NCBI GenBank assembly: GCA_035968315.1
Contig: JAVYIN010000005.1
Location: 124,001 to 188,000 of the forward strand
Source: Nitrospira sp.
GTDB lineage: Bacteria > Nitrospirota > Nitrospiria > Nitrospirales > Nitrospiraceae
Length of the DNA: 64,000 nucleotides
Direction of reading: 5' to 3'
Positions 18,432-27,374 of this stretch are shown here, one piece after another (position 1 is the first letter of the stretch; each line of letters begins with the position of its first letter). A program made the translations under genes and the position numbers. The notes under the pieces were generated by a model, which was given only the letters and a program-made list of their open reading frames with translations, had not been told where the DNA came from and did no database searches.

Positions 18432-19631
18432 ATGGCGGCGGAAAAAATTATGATTGTGGACGATGAGCCGGAGGCGATCGAAAATTGCCGGCGGCTCTTG
18501 AGCCGGTCCCGGTATACCTGCGTGGTGGAAGCCGATGCGCAGCGGGCGCTGGCGGTGCTCGAGCGCGAGCGCCCGCAAGTATTGCTGACGGACCTTCGGA
18601 TGCCGGGCCTCGATGGCCTGGCCTTGTTGAAAGCCGCGAAGCGCATCGATCCCAGGATCAAGGTCGTGCTGCTGACCGCCTATGCCTCGCTGCAGACGGC
18701 GGTGGCCTCCATGCGGCATGGCGCATTCGATTATCTGGCCAAGCCGTTCACCGGGAAAGAATTGCGCAGTGTGATTCGGCGGGCGCTGGGAGCTGAAGGG
18801 GGAGAGGCCATCGAACCGGCGCCCGCCGGGCTGCCTCGCCCTTCATGGGGCAGTCCGCTTTCCGCTGCCGAGCCGGTCTTGGCGGGACGGGGGCCAGAGA
18901 TGCAGGCGGTGCGGGCCGCGATTGAACTGGTGGCGGAAACCGAAGCGGCGGTATTGCTCACCGGAGAACGCGGCACCGGCAAAGCCCGCATGGCTCGCGT
19001 GATCCATGCCGGCAGTCTCCGCCGCGCCAAGCATGTGGTGTCTGTCGATTGCGTGACGTCCAGCGACGCGCTGCTGGACGGGGAACTATTCGGCAGCCAT
19101 TCATTATCCGGCGTCAGTGTCGACCGGGCGGGATTGCTGGAGTCCGCGGACGGCGGCACCCTGTTCCTGGATGAAGTGGGCGGTCTCAGTTTGCGGCTGC
19201 AAGCCAAGCTCTTGCGGGCGCTGAAAGAGCGCCGGGCCAGACGGGTGAACGGCGGCCTGTATTATTCCGTAGATACCCGGGTGGTGGCGTCGTCCTCGAG
19301 GAATCTCCAAGCTGCGTGCGGGGAGGGCGCGTTTCGAGAGGATCTCTATCAGCATCTCAACGTGGTGCCGATCGCGGTGCCGCCGCTGCGCCAGCGGCTG
19401 GAAGACATCGATCAACTCTCGCGTCTCTTCATGGAGCCGTTCTGGCTTCGCAAGCAGCAGCCGCTGCCGGCGGTGTTCGGATTTGCGCCGGAGGCGCTGG
19501 CGAAGCTGTGCCGGTATGCCTGGCCGGGCAATCTGCAAGAACTCCAGCAGGTGGTGGAGCGGGCCTTCGTGCTGGCTGATGGGCCGCTTTTCGACAGCAC
19601 CTCTCTTCCGGACCATCTTCAAACTCTATAG
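18432..19631 (+). CDS. Degenerate NtrC-type regulator: no GAFTGA loop, no DNA-binding domain
   Basis: The 399-residue protein keeps a normal receiver domain (Asp54, Lys104) very like that of the regulator upstream. Its AAA+ domain is altered. The ELFGHEKGAFTGA region reads ELFGSHSLSGVSVDR (217-231), two residues shorter and without the sigma-54-contact motif. Walker A ends GTGKA (181-185), not the usual GTGKE. The arginine of FREDLFYRLNV is His308. Walker B (FLDEVGG) remains. The protein stops right after the AAA+ lid, with no helix-turn-helix. It probably cannot activate sigma-54 alone. Forming mixed oligomers with an intact paralogue, or another receiver-output role, is a reasonable inference. 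Confidence 0.88.
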   Translation: MAAEKIMIVDDEPEAIENCRRLLSRSRYTCVVEADAQRALAVLERERPQVLLTDLRMPGLDGLALLKAAKRIDPRIKVVLLTAYASLQTAVASMRHGAFDYLAKPFTGKELRSVIRRALGAEGGEAIEPAPAGLPRPSWGSPLSAAEPVLAGRGPEMQAVRAAIELVAETEAAVLLTGERGTGKARMARVIHAGSLRRAKHVVSVDCVTSSDALLDGELFGSHSLSGVSVDRAGLLESADGGTLFLDEVGGLSLRLQAKLLRALKERRARRVNGGLYYSVDTRVVASSSRNLQAACGEGAFREDLYQHLNVVPIAVPPLRQRLEDIDQLSRLFMEPFWLRKQQPLPAVFGFAPEALAKLCRYAWPGNLQELQQVVERAFVLADGPLFDSTSLPDHLQTL

Positions 19632-19781
19632 AGCCTCTCCCTCCATCACCGCCTGGTGCAAGGTGATGTGCGCGTGATGTGTGCTGCTCCGCTACAGTTT
19701 GCCTCCGGCGTCTGCTTAAAACGATAGACAGCGTTATCTAATTGATTTCATTTCATTCTGGAAGGATGCGATCCCGCGCCG

Positions 19782-19799
19782 TGGGACGGGATCGTCCCA
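19782..19799. promoter_or_regulatory. Group B activator palindrome (first oxidase cassette)
   Basis: TGGGACGGGATCGTCCCA is a perfect 7-bp inverted repeat around four bases, with the same 18-bp TGGG-N10-CCCA plan as the other group B sites. It is centred about 98 bp upstream of the -24 element at 19888. Confidence 0.55.
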
Positions 19800-19887
19800 T
19801 CGCTGCGCGAGGGGCCGGTGTGCCTGTCACGGCGCCACGGCGTGCCAACGGCGCTGTGCGAGCGGCGATTATCTCTTTGCGCGAGGG

Positions 19888-19903
19888 CGGCACCGATATT
19901 GCG
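19888..19903 (+). promoter_or_regulatory. Sigma-54 (-24/-12) promoter of the first oxidase cassette
   Basis: CGGCACCGATATTGCG has GGCAC at -24 and TTGC at -12 with GG-N10-GC spacing. The first base (C) and last base (G) depart from the consensus. Transcription would begin near 19914. Confidence 0.6.
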
Positions 19904-20107
19904 CTGCTGCACGGGCACTGGTGGTGGCGCAGGTTGTTCGGACCGGCCTCTGAATAGCCCGCATCTTGATGGATGCCCATCACCAGCATTACTCCATGCG
20001 GGACGGTGCGAGAGGAGGTCTGCCGGCCCGCCAGCGTTCGGTGTGTGTCCAGGATCGGTTAACACGCCGTGCCGAAGCACCACGGCGATGGAAAGGGAGG
20101 CCCTTGT

Positions 20108-23100
20108 ATGAGAACGGTATCGGGCTCGCATCGGCGGCGCGCGCGGCGCGTGGCTGCCGGTCTGCCTGCTGCATTGCTCGCGAGCAGTCTGCTGAGCGCT
20201 CCGCTGGGTCTGGCGCTGGATCAGCACAGCCACCATGGCGGAAGCGGAGAGGCATCGTCGGAAAAGGTTATTTATCGGGAAGGCGGATCGGTCCTGCACG
20301 ACCGCATGATGGAGGAGGTGAAACGGCAGCAGGAGTTTGTCGGACAGAAGGGGGCGTATAGCACCGGGGCCAACAGCCACATGCTGCAGCAAGGCGTGCT
20401 GCTGGTGGCGGAGGATCCGGCGAAAGTGGCCGTGAACAACGGACAGCGCTGTCCGTCGAACGCGCCGGTGAAGGAGTATCACGTTTCCGCGATCAATATC
20501 GAAATTACCCTCAGCCGGTTCCTGGACTATTTCCCCGGCTACATGTACGTGCTGACCGAGAACGTCGAGAAGGCGCGCGCCGAAGAAGCCGCGAACAAGG
20601 CGGCGCGGGACAAGGACAACGATCCCGGCGCCGTGTCGAACGGCCTGCAGGGAGACATCATCCAGCCGCTCGTAATTCGGGCCAACCAGGGCGACTGCCT
20701 GAAGCTCATGCTGCACAACGGGATCAATGAGGAAGCGACCAATCTGGTCATCAACGGCTCGTCGATGGTCGTATCGGCGACGGGAAAACCCGCCACGCCG
20801 GTCAATCCCGAGGCGACAGTCCCCGCCGGAGGCCAGCAGAGTTTCGAATGGTACATCAAGCCGGATACGCAGGAAGGCGCTCGGTTTTTCCGCTCGCATG
20901 CCTCGCGCGAACAGTTCAATCAGGGGCTGATCGGCATGCTCGTCGTGGAGCCGCGCGGCTCGCGCTATCTCAGCCCGTTCGACGGCAAGCCCATGGCGAG
21001 CGGGTGGGAGGCGATGATCGAGGATCCCAATGGCGCGGACTTCCGCGAGTTCGCGATTTTCTATCATGAAGCCGGTGACGAAGCGTTCCGCCTGTTGGAC
21101 AAGAAAGGCGACATGCTCCCGCAGCGCGATCCCCACACCGATTCGTACCGTCCGGGCGCGCGTTTGCTGAACTACCGCAGCGAGCCGCACGGCACGCGCA
21201 TCGAATTGCAGGCCCACATGGGCTTCTACGGGGACGAGTCGATGGCTTACGGCTCCTACACGTTCGGCGATCCGGCCACGACGATCCCCCGGTCCTATCT
21301 CGGCGATCCGGCCAAGTTCCGGATGGCGGGCGGATCGGAGATCGTGCATTCGCACCATCTGCACGGCGGGTCCATCCGCTGGGCGCGCCAGCCGGGCAAC
21401 AGCACCCTCGACTTCGCGGCCTCCAGCAACGGGCCGGTGAAGTTCCCGCTGATCAGCGACACGTCGGATCGGTTGGACGTCCAGTCCATCGGGCCGACAG
21501 AGATTTACGATCAGGTGATCGAAGGCGGCTCGGGCGGCTTGCAGGCGCTGGCCGGCGAGTTCGTGTTCCATTGCCACATTCCCCAGCATTATGTGACCGG
21601 GATGTGGGGGTTCTGGCGCGTGTATAACACGTTGCAGGCGCCGGGCTTCCAGACCGACGTCATGAAGCCGCTGGTGGAATTGCCGGACCGGGTGGGCCGG
21701 ATGAAGACGGGCGCGACCAGTGACAAGCTGGTCGGCACCATGGTCGATTGGTACGGCGGCAAGAAGTTCGAGATCACCAAGGACAAGACGGATTGGAACG
21801 CCACTCCGGCCAAGGTGTCCGTGAAGGATTGGGTCGAAATGCAGCTGCCGCCGCAAGGGCAGCCGGGCCACAAGAAGACGGAAAAAGAACAGACCCTGGC
21901 GTACGATTCCACCGTGAACGACTGGGCGTGGGACGGCGCCAAGGCGCTCAGCGAACCGGAGACCTCGTACGAATGGGTGAACTACAAGTCGGCGACGCCG
22001 GGCAAGCGGCAGGAGATCCTCTTCGATCCGAAGAGCGGAAAGCTCTCCTGGCCCTGGCTGCGTCCGCATCTGGGCCGGCGCGTGCCCTTCTCGCCGAGCC
22101 ACAGCGGCGCGCCGTGGCTGGAGCCGATCCATCGCCGCGATGACGGCAGCAATTCGACCGAGCCGGCCAAGCCGGGAGAAAACGGGCCTTGGAGCCTGTG
22201 CCCGGTGGGCGCGCCGGTGAAGTCGTTCAACATCCATGCGATCACGCTGCCGATCACGTTGAAAAAGGCGACGGCCAAGACTCCGGCCATCGTCGATCCC
22301 AACGGGTTGCTGTACGTGCTCCATGAAGAGGAGCAGGACGTCCGCAAGAATCCGGCGAAGCAGTTCCCGCTCGTGATTCGCGGCAATGTGCAGGATTGCA
22401 TCGATGTCGTCTACAAGAGCGAGCTGAAGGACGACGAGCGGCAAGGGTTCTCCAGCAAGACGAACCTGCATCCGCACATGTTCCAGTTCGATACGCAGGC
22501 GTCGGACGGCCCGATCATCGGGTTCTCGTACGAAATGTCCCTGCGGCCCTTCACCATCCTGAAGGACGAGCACCCCGGCAAGGGAATGCCGGTCCCGATG
22601 AACACGACGCTGGACGCCGACGCCCCCAAGGGCTCGACCAGCATCAAGGTGAAGGATGCGTCCCGGTACCACGTCAAGACCGAGCTGGGCGTGGGCATGG
22701 ACGACGTGGGTGGATTCGAGTCCGCCCGCATCAGCAAGATCGAGGGCAACACGATCACCTTCGAGCGGCCGTTGAAACACGACCACAAGAAGGGCGAGAT
22801 CGCGTCGGTCGAATGGATTCGCGAGCGCTGGTATGTGGACGCCGATTTCGGCACCACCTTCTGGCACGACCATGTGTTCGGCCTGGACGGGTGGGGCCAC
22901 GGCTTCTACTCCACGTTCATCGCCGAGCCGCCGCGGTCCACGTATCATGATCCGGTGACGGGGAAGGAGTTGCGCAGCGGGCCGGTGGCCGACATTCACA
23001 CCACCGAGCCGGTGTCCGCGCATATCCGCGGCTCGTTCCGCGAGATCGTGACGCAGGTCATGGATTCCAATCCCCGGACGGCCGAATTGATTACGGCCGA

Positions 23101-24859
23101 TAATCCGCAAGTCAAAGTGGGCGCGGTGTCCGTGGACGGCACGCCGTCCGCGGTCTATCCGGACAAGCTCAATGTGTCGCCGATGAAGTTCTTGAACGGC
23201 GGCGAGGCCACCACCGGGAGCGGCTACAACATGCGTGTCGAGCCGCTGTCCGTGCGGCTGGCGAACAATCCCGATCCGTCGCAGCTCTTCAGCAGCCGGA
23301 TCCACGGCGATCCCGAGACCCCGATGCTCAGGGCCTATCTCGGCGATCCGGTGGTCGTGCGGCTGATCGAAGGGTCGGCGAACGAAGTGCATTCCTGGCA
23401 CATCAGCGGGCACTGGTTCCCGATGGAGCGCTATAGCAAGAACTCCATCCCCCGGAGCACGCTGCATGTGGTGATCGGCGAACGGTACGACGCGGCGATC
23501 CCAGCGGCGGGCGGACCGCAGCAGATGGCGGGCGACTACCCGTATTACAGCGGGCGCGCGTCGCATTTCGCCGAAGGGAGCTGGGGCCTCTTCCGGGTGC
23601 TCGACAAGGCGGATGCGACGTTGCAGCCGCTGCCGGGCCGCTCGGAGATTCCGCAGTCGGCCAAGTCGGTCTGTCCGGCCGATGCGCCGGTGAAGACCTT
23701 CAATGTGGCCGCCATCGACAAGGCCATCCGCTACCACAAGGGCACGCCCGGTACGATGGAGGTGGACTTGGAGCGCAAGATGGTGCTCGCCAACGAGCGC
23801 GGCAAGATGTACGTGCTCGAAGGCGAGAAGGCGCAGGTCGTCTCGGGCAGTCTCGATCCGAGCCCGTTGACGCTGCACGTGAACGTGGGCGATTGCATCA
23901 AGGTCATGCTCAAGAACGAGATGGCCAAGGAGCGGGCCGGGTTCCATGTGGACAACCTGGCGTACGATCCGAAGGAGTCCATGGGCATCAATGCCGGCAA
24001 CAATCCGGGCGACCAGACCGTGGCCCCGGGGCAGAGCCGGCTGTACACGTACTACGCCCATCCGGAGTTCGGCGAGAATGCCGCGCTGATTCAGGATTGG
24101 GGGAATGTGGCCGAGAATCCGCGGAACGGGCTCTTCGGCGCCATCGTGATCGGGCCGAAGGGATCGCAGTACCGGGATCCGGTGACCGGCGACGATCTCG
24201 CGCAGAAGAGTTCCTGGCGCGCGGATGTGCTGGTGGACCGGAACGTGCCGGGGAACGAAACCCGGCAGGACTACCGGTCGTTTGCGTTGCTCTTCCAGGA
24301 TGAAGACAACATCATCGGCACCAGCTTCATGCCGTACATCCAAAAGGTGGCCGGTGTGACGGCGGTGAATTACCGGTCCGAGCCGACGGATTACCGGACC
24401 GAGAAAGGCTGCGCGTACAGCGAGGTGCTGTCCTGCGTGAAGACGGGCGACCAGCCGGTGACGCCGAACATCGCGGCGCACGTCGGCGATCCGGTCGTGA
24501 TTCACGTGCTGGGCGCCTTCAGCGAGCAGGTGCAGCTGTTCAGTGTGTCGGGTCATGAGTGGAAGCATGAGCCCTACATGAGCGGGGCGGACCTCGTGAG
24601 CACCATGGAGTTCGGCGGTGCCGAGGTCATCAATGCCTGGCTGCATGGGGGAGCCGGAGGCCCGAACGGGATTCCGGGCGACTACCTGTGGCTGAACCAG
24701 CGGCCGGGCTATCTCGATGCCGGACACTGGGGCACGCTGAAAGTGCTGGACCGCGACAGCCGCGCGATTCTGCCGTTGGGCGGAGCCGCGCCGGCCACGA
24801 AACAGGCGGAGCAGCCGGCTCCGATTCAGTCCGTGCCGGTCGCGATGAAGACCAACTAG
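20108..24859 (+). CDS. Giant six-cupredoxin multicopper oxidase, copy 1 (MnxG/ceruloplasmin-like)
   Basis: From ATG 20108 (GGGAGG 7 bp upstream) the protein has 1583 residues and an Arg-rich signal peptide. Three internal repeats begin CPxxAPVKxxxVxAI near residues 114, 698 and 1189, each long enough for two cupredoxin domains. All four copper motifs are visible: HxxHxH (414-419, in HSHHLH), HCHxxxH-x4-M (488-499), HxH (788/790) and HDH (920/922). A further His cluster is at 1095/1098/1102. The motif order puts the HCH motif first, unlike laccases. Six-domain oxidases include ceruloplasmin (Fe) and MnxG (Mn), so an exported metal oxidase is plausible; the substrate is unproven. A close paralogue lies at 28839. 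Confidence 0.9.
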   Translation: MRTVSGSHRRRARRVAAGLPAALLASSLLSAPLGLALDQHSHHGGSGEASSEKVIYREGGSVLHDRMMEEVKRQQEFVGQKGAYSTGANSHMLQQGVLLVAEDPAKVAVNNGQRCPSNAPVKEYHVSAINIEITLSRFLDYFPGYMYVLTENVEKARAEEAANKAARDKDNDPGAVSNGLQGDIIQPLVIRANQGDCLKLMLHNGINEEATNLVINGSSMVVSATGKPATPVNPEATVPAGGQQSFEWYIKPDTQEGARFFRSHASREQFNQGLIGMLVVEPRGSRYLSPFDGKPMASGWEAMIEDPNGADFREFAIFYHEAGDEAFRLLDKKGDMLPQRDPHTDSYRPGARLLNYRSEPHGTRIELQAHMGFYGDESMAYGSYTFGDPATTIPRSYLGDPAKFRMAGGSEIVHSHHLHGGSIRWARQPGNSTLDFAASSNGPVKFPLISDTSDRLDVQSIGPTEIYDQVIEGGSGGLQALAGEFVFHCHIPQHYVTGMWGFWRVYNTLQAPGFQTDVMKPLVELPDRVGRMKTGATSDKLVGTMVDWYGGKKFEITKDKTDWNATPAKVSVKDWVEMQLPPQGQPGHKKTEKEQTLAYDSTVNDWAWDGAKALSEPETSYEWVNYKSATPGKRQEILFDPKSGKLSWPWLRPHLGRRVPFSPSHSGAPWLEPIHRRDDGSNSTEPAKPGENGPWSLCPVGAPVKSFNIHAITLPITLKKATAKTPAIVDPNGLLYVLHEEEQDVRKNPAKQFPLVIRGNVQDCIDVVYKSELKDDERQGFSSKTNLHPHMFQFDTQASDGPIIGFSYEMSLRPFTILKDEHPGKGMPVPMNTTLDADAPKGSTSIKVKDASRYHVKTELGVGMDDVGGFESARISKIEGNTITFERPLKHDHKKGEIASVEWIRERWYVDADFGTTFWHDHVFGLDGWGHGFYSTFIAEPPRSTYHDPVTGKELRSGPVADIHTTEPVSAHIRGSFREIVTQVMDSNPRTAELITADNPQVKVGAVSVDGTPSAVYPDKLNVSPMKFLNGGEATTGSGYNMRVEPLSVRLANNPDPSQLFSSRIHGDPETPMLRAYLGDPVVVRLIEGSANEVHSWHISGHWFPMERYSKNSIPRSTLHVVIGERYDAAIPAAGGPQQMAGDYPYYSGRASHFAEGSWGLFRVLDKADATLQPLPGRSEIPQSAKSVCPADAPVKTFNVAAIDKAIRYHKGTPGTMEVDLERKMVLANERGKMYVLEGEKAQVVSGSLDPSPLTLHVNVGDCIKVMLKNEMAKERAGFHVDNLAYDPKESMGINAGNNPGDQTVAPGQSRLYTYYAHPEFGENAALIQDWGNVAENPRNGLFGAIVIGPKGSQYRDPVTGDDLAQKSSWRADVLVDRNVPGNETRQDYRSFALLFQDEDNIIGTSFMPYIQKVAGVTAVNYRSEPTDYRTEKGCAYSEVLSCVKTGDQPVTPNIAAHVGDPVVIHVLGAFSEQVQLFSVSGHEWKHEPYMSGADLVSTMEFGGAEVINAWLHGGAGGPNGIPGDYLWLNQRPGYLDAGHWGTLKVLDRDSRAILPLGGAAPATKQAEQPAPIQSVPVAMKTN

Positions 24860-24885
24860 CTTCACGCGGAGCAGCGTTGGCACGC

Positions 24886-24928
24886 GGGGGAATCCGGCCG
24901 TAGCAATACCGGATTCCCCCGTTTCCTT
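24886..24928 (+). terminator. Rho-independent terminator/attenuator after oxidase 1
   Basis: A perfect 12-bp stem, GGGGGAATCCGG pairing with CCGGATTCCCCC around an 11-base loop, is followed by GTTTCCTT. It lies 26 bp after the oxidase stop and before the three small cassette genes, so read-through would set the ratio of oxidase to small proteins. The T-run is broken, so termination may be partial. Confidence 0.65.
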
Positions 24929-25016
24929 ATCCGGCCGGGAGAGGCGCCAGGAGCGCAACGGGCTTGGCGAACGTCCGGCCACTATTCACGACAAACCTGA
25001 GGGTGAGGAGGTGCAG

Positions 25017-25787
25017 GTGAAACGGTCGATGATGTGGGCATCGCTGACGTTATGGGCGATCGGAAGCATGGGCATGAGCGGAACGGGCGCGGCGGCGGTC
25101 TATGAAACGGGTGCCGTGACAGATGGGGCGGTGGTGCGGGGGACGGTGACGCTGAAGGGCGCGGCGCCGGAGCCGAAATCCTTCGAGCTGCGCCGGTATC
25201 CGGACCGCGTCTTCTGCGGGGCCTTGTCTACCGGAGATGGATACCGGCAGCTCAAGGAAGTGTTTGCCGGAGAACAGGGCGGGATCAAAGACGTAGTGAT
25301 CGTGGTGGAGGGGGTCGCCAAAGGCAAACCGTTCACGGGGAGCGATGCGCAAGTGGAGGCCAATGTCTGTCAGTTTCTGCCGTTCGTGACAGTGATCAAC
25401 GACAAGCGGCAGCTGACGGTGATCAACCGCGACCCGGTGTCGCATGACATTCAAGGCTACACCTATGATCAGTCCGGAGTGGACATCGTGCTCCACCGGC
25501 CGTCATTGAAAGCGACCGGGACGACCGAGACGGTCAATCTGGTCAAGGGGCGGAAGGTGTTCACGATGCAATGCGGCGTGCATCCCTATATGCAGAATTG
25601 GGGCTATGCGGTCGATCATCCCTATTATGCCGTGACGGGCCTGGATGGAGGATTCTCCATCGGCGAGGTGCCGCCAGGGACCTATCGGATCAAGGCCTGG
25701 CATCCGGCGTTGGGTGAACAGGAGCGGGAGATCGTGGTAGAACCGAACGGGACCGTGCAGCTCGATCTTTCCTTTGAGGCGAAGTGA
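25017..25787 (+). CDS. Exported cupredoxin / transthyretin-like copper protein, copy 1
   Basis: The start is taken as GTG 25017, 5 bp after AGGAGG; GTG 25011 overlaps that ribosome site. The 256-residue product has a signal peptide, a beta-sandwich with Cys67 and Cys118 that may form a disulfide, and a cupredoxin-type site: His143 (in PVSHDIQ) and Cys186-x2-His189-x2-Met192 (in TMQCGVHPYMQ). A C-terminal transthyretin/carboxypeptidase-regulatory-like stretch follows (DGGFSIGEVPPGTYRIKAWHP). Such proteins are often annotated as methylamine-utilization-like or carboxypeptidase-regulatory proteins. It probably binds one copper in the periplasm and could exchange electrons or copper with the oxidase; that role is inferred from position. 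Confidence 0.82.
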   Translation: MKRSMMWASLTLWAIGSMGMSGTGAAAVYETGAVTDGAVVRGTVTLKGAAPEPKSFELRRYPDRVFCGALSTGDGYRQLKEVFAGEQGGIKDVVIVVEGVAKGKPFTGSDAQVEANVCQFLPFVTVINDKRQLTVINRDPVSHDIQGYTYDQSGVDIVLHRPSLKATGTTETVNLVKGRKVFTMQCGVHPYMQNWGYAVDHPYYAVTGLDGGFSIGEVPPGTYRIKAWHPALGEQEREIVVEPNGTVQLDLSFEAK

Positions 25788-25795
25788 GGCAGTTT

Positions 25796-26302
25796 ATGAT
25801 GCGGGTGATCGTGGCGATGGGAGTGGCGGCGCTGGCCGGTCTGTGCTCAGCCGGCGTTTTGCCGGCAGCGGATGTTGTGCCAGCGGGGCGGGTCGAGGTG
25901 GTCTTGGCGAATGAGCATCGCGCGCATCAGGCCGAGATCGTGGAGGCGTTCGCCGCGTCCGGCCTCACGAATCTGCATGTGCAATTCATGAAGGCGGGGA
26001 AGCCGCCGGCGAATATCGGGTTCGGTCCCAAGGTGGCGGTCGAACGGGCTCAGGCGGCCATGCGGATGGCCAAGCAATACAACGGGGGGATCGCGGTGTT
26101 GCTGCCGGAGCGGCTGTTCCCCGATCAGTATGTGACGATCGCGTCGTCCAGTTTCGACGACACGGTGGAATATCCGGTCAGCGAGGAGGCGCTCAAGGAA
26201 TTGGAGCGTCCAGGGCTGACGACGGAGCAGTTTCATGAACTCTATCGCCGGCTCACGCCGGCGGAACATGTGCCAGTCAAGAAAGGCCGGGTATTCGAAT
26301 GA
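25796..26302 (+). CDS. Exported protein of unknown family, copy 1
   Basis: I do not recognise the family. The 168-residue product from ATG 25796 (GAGG upstream) has a signal peptide (about 1-25) and a small mixed domain opening RVEVVLANEHRAHQAEIVEAF. It shares several segments with its paralogue at 34487: SGLTN(L/V)H, PP.NIG.G, KYN.G......LLP.RLFP and VTIASS..DDTVE. The opening strand-helix pattern loosely recalls LytR_C or SPOR-like folds, but this is a guess. It overlaps the next gene by ATGA and follows the cupredoxin gene with a 8-bp gap, so it belongs to the same operon. Confidence 0.75.
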   Translation: MMRVIVAMGVAALAGLCSAGVLPAADVVPAGRVEVVLANEHRAHQAEIVEAFAASGLTNLHVQFMKAGKPPANIGFGPKVAVERAQAAMRMAKQYNGGIAVLLPERLFPDQYVTIASSSFDDTVEYPVSEEALKELERPGLTTEQFHELYRRLTPAEHVPVKKGRVFE

Positions 26303-26703
26303 GAGCTATTGCATTGTACGGGGCCGCCATGGGATGGGCGATGGCGGCGTCCCTGGCGTGGGCCGGGGTGCTGGCCGACCTTCAGGAACATGGGAAGGCC
26401 ATGATCAAGGATGCCGAGGAGATGGTGATGCATGGCGGCATGGGTGACGGAAAAGCCATCGTGCACCATTGCGGCGAGGTGGCGAATCATGCGGCGGCGA
26501 TTCTGAAGCTCTTGCCTCCGTCGGACGAGCATGGGAAAGAGGCCGCGCCGCTCCTGAAGGAAGCCATTGCACACTGTGCGCGCGTGGCCGAGATGGGGGC
26601 CAGGGTCGATCCCGGCGCCAGTTTGAATCCCGCCGTCAAGGCGCGGGCCGCCGCCCGTGCGGCGATGAAGCATCTCAAAGAGGTCCGCGAGCACGGCGCA
26701 TAA
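26299..26703 (+). CDS. SmbP-like small periplasmic metal-binding protein, copy 1
   Basis: The 134-residue product has a signal peptide (about 1-22) followed by amphipathic helices rich in His, Met and Glu (EMVMHGGMGDGKAIVHHCGE, then AIAHCARVAEMGARVDPGASLNPAVKARAAAR). This matches the style of SmbP, a small helical periplasmic protein that binds copper and other divalent metals in ammonia oxidizers. It is the last gene of the first cassette. Likely roles are buffering or delivering metal for the oxidase, by inference. Its paralogue is at 34989. Confidence 0.7.
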   Translation: MRAIALYGAAMGWAMAASLAWAGVLADLQEHGKAMIKDAEEMVMHGGMGDGKAIVHHCGEVANHAAAILKLLPPSDEHGKEAAPLLKEAIAHCARVAEMGARVDPGASLNPAVKARAAARAAMKHLKEVREHGA

Positions 26704-26747
26704 TTACCTGTTTGTGCATGGTGAGGGGCAGCTTCAAAACATAACCG

Positions 26748-27374
26748 TTAGCGCTGGCCCTCTTTCTGCACGAATGGGCTCACGGCATTTTGGTCCCGTC
26801 CCGGCTGATAGGTCTCCAGCATTTGCGTGACCAGCGGCAGCACCTCCCCCTGTGCGCTGACCGGCACTTTGATCCGCACGCCGCGTCCTTCATTCCGTCC
26901 CAGGGTAAAGATGTGGACCTCCAGCATGGCGGTCTGGTGTTCGTCCTGATAGGTGAAGGCCAGGCGCTTGGCGGGAAATCCGCCCAGCGTCGTCTCCTGC
27001 TCCTTCTGCCAGGCTAGCGCCGTCTTCTTCTTCTCAAAGATCTCCGTGATGATGCGGCGGTGCGCGGCCGTGAATTCGTCGAGCGTCTGCCGCTTGTCCT
27101 GGCTCGTTCCCTCCAGGAGGTTCATGTGGCCGGAGAGGGCGACGAGGCTGTGCTCGGTTGGCGGCTGAAAGGTAATGCCAATGCCGTCCGGCAGCGGATT
27201 GCCGAGTTTCCAGGTGTCGGAATAGCGGACGGAAAATCCGAAGCGGGCGTTGGTATAGCTTCTCCAGCCAGGATGTTCGCGGTCTGGCGTGGCGGCTGAC
27301 CATGCCGGCGTCATCGCGCCGAGGCTGAGTCCAATCGCAAGCAACAGACAAATCCTGTACATAGCGGTCCTCAT
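26748..27374 (-). CDS. Exported PsbP/DcrB-like protein
   Basis: The 208-residue product starts at ATG 27374, which overlaps the stop of the SUMF1-type gene (ATGA). A signal peptide (about 1-28) is followed by a single domain opening with YTNARFGFSVRYSDTWKLG, typical of the PsbP/DcrB/Mog1-like fold, where an aromatic-rich FGFxVxYPxxW motif is common. No catalytic residues are apparent. It forms a two-gene unit with the SUMF1-type gene between the two oxidase cassettes and converges on cassette 1. Function unknown. Confidence 0.72.
   Translation of the reverse strand: MRTAMYRICLLLAIGLSLGAMTPAWSAATPDREHPGWRSYTNARFGFSVRYSDTWKLGNPLPDGIGITFQPPTEHSLVALSGHMNLLEGTSQDKRQTLDEFTAAHRRIITEIFEKKKTALAWQKEQETTLGGFPAKRLAFTYQDEHQTAMLEVHIFTLGRNEGRGVRIKVPVSAQGEVLPLVTQMLETYQPGRDQNAVSPFVQKEGQR

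Larger units (their letters stand above)
19632..20107. other. Regulatory region and long leader of the first oxidase cassette
   Basis: This 476-bp gap holds no credible gene. It carries a group B palindrome (19782-19799) and a sigma-54 promoter (19888-19903), leaving a leader of about 195 nt before the oxidase ATG. Small hairpins can be drawn in the leader: TGATGG-ATGC-CCATCA at 19967-19982, and GCCGTG/CACGGC at 20066-20086 shortly before the ribosome site. A weak stem CATCACC/GGTGATG at 19644-19668 follows the preceding gene but has no T-run. Confidence 0.55.

Noticed and set aside
24878-24893. TGGCACGCGGGGGAAT, a perfect -24 sigma-54 half-site after oxidase 1
   Set aside because: There is no GC at -12 (GG-N10-AA), and the sequence is part of the terminator stem.
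19748-24982. A 1744-codon open frame antisense to oxidase 1 (and a similar long frame at 32082-34400 and 29643-32012 antisense to cassette 2)
   Set aside because: They are Arg/His/Pro-rich products of GC-rich codon use on the other strand, without ribosome sites, signal peptides or domains. The sense strand encodes clear oxidases.
26723-26762. Imperfect stem GAGGGGCAGC/GCTGGCCCTC between the converging SmbP-like and PsbP-like genes
   Set aside because: The loop is 20 bases, there is a mismatch, one arm lies in coding sequence, and T-runs are absent. It may be a bidirectional terminator, but support is too weak to list.
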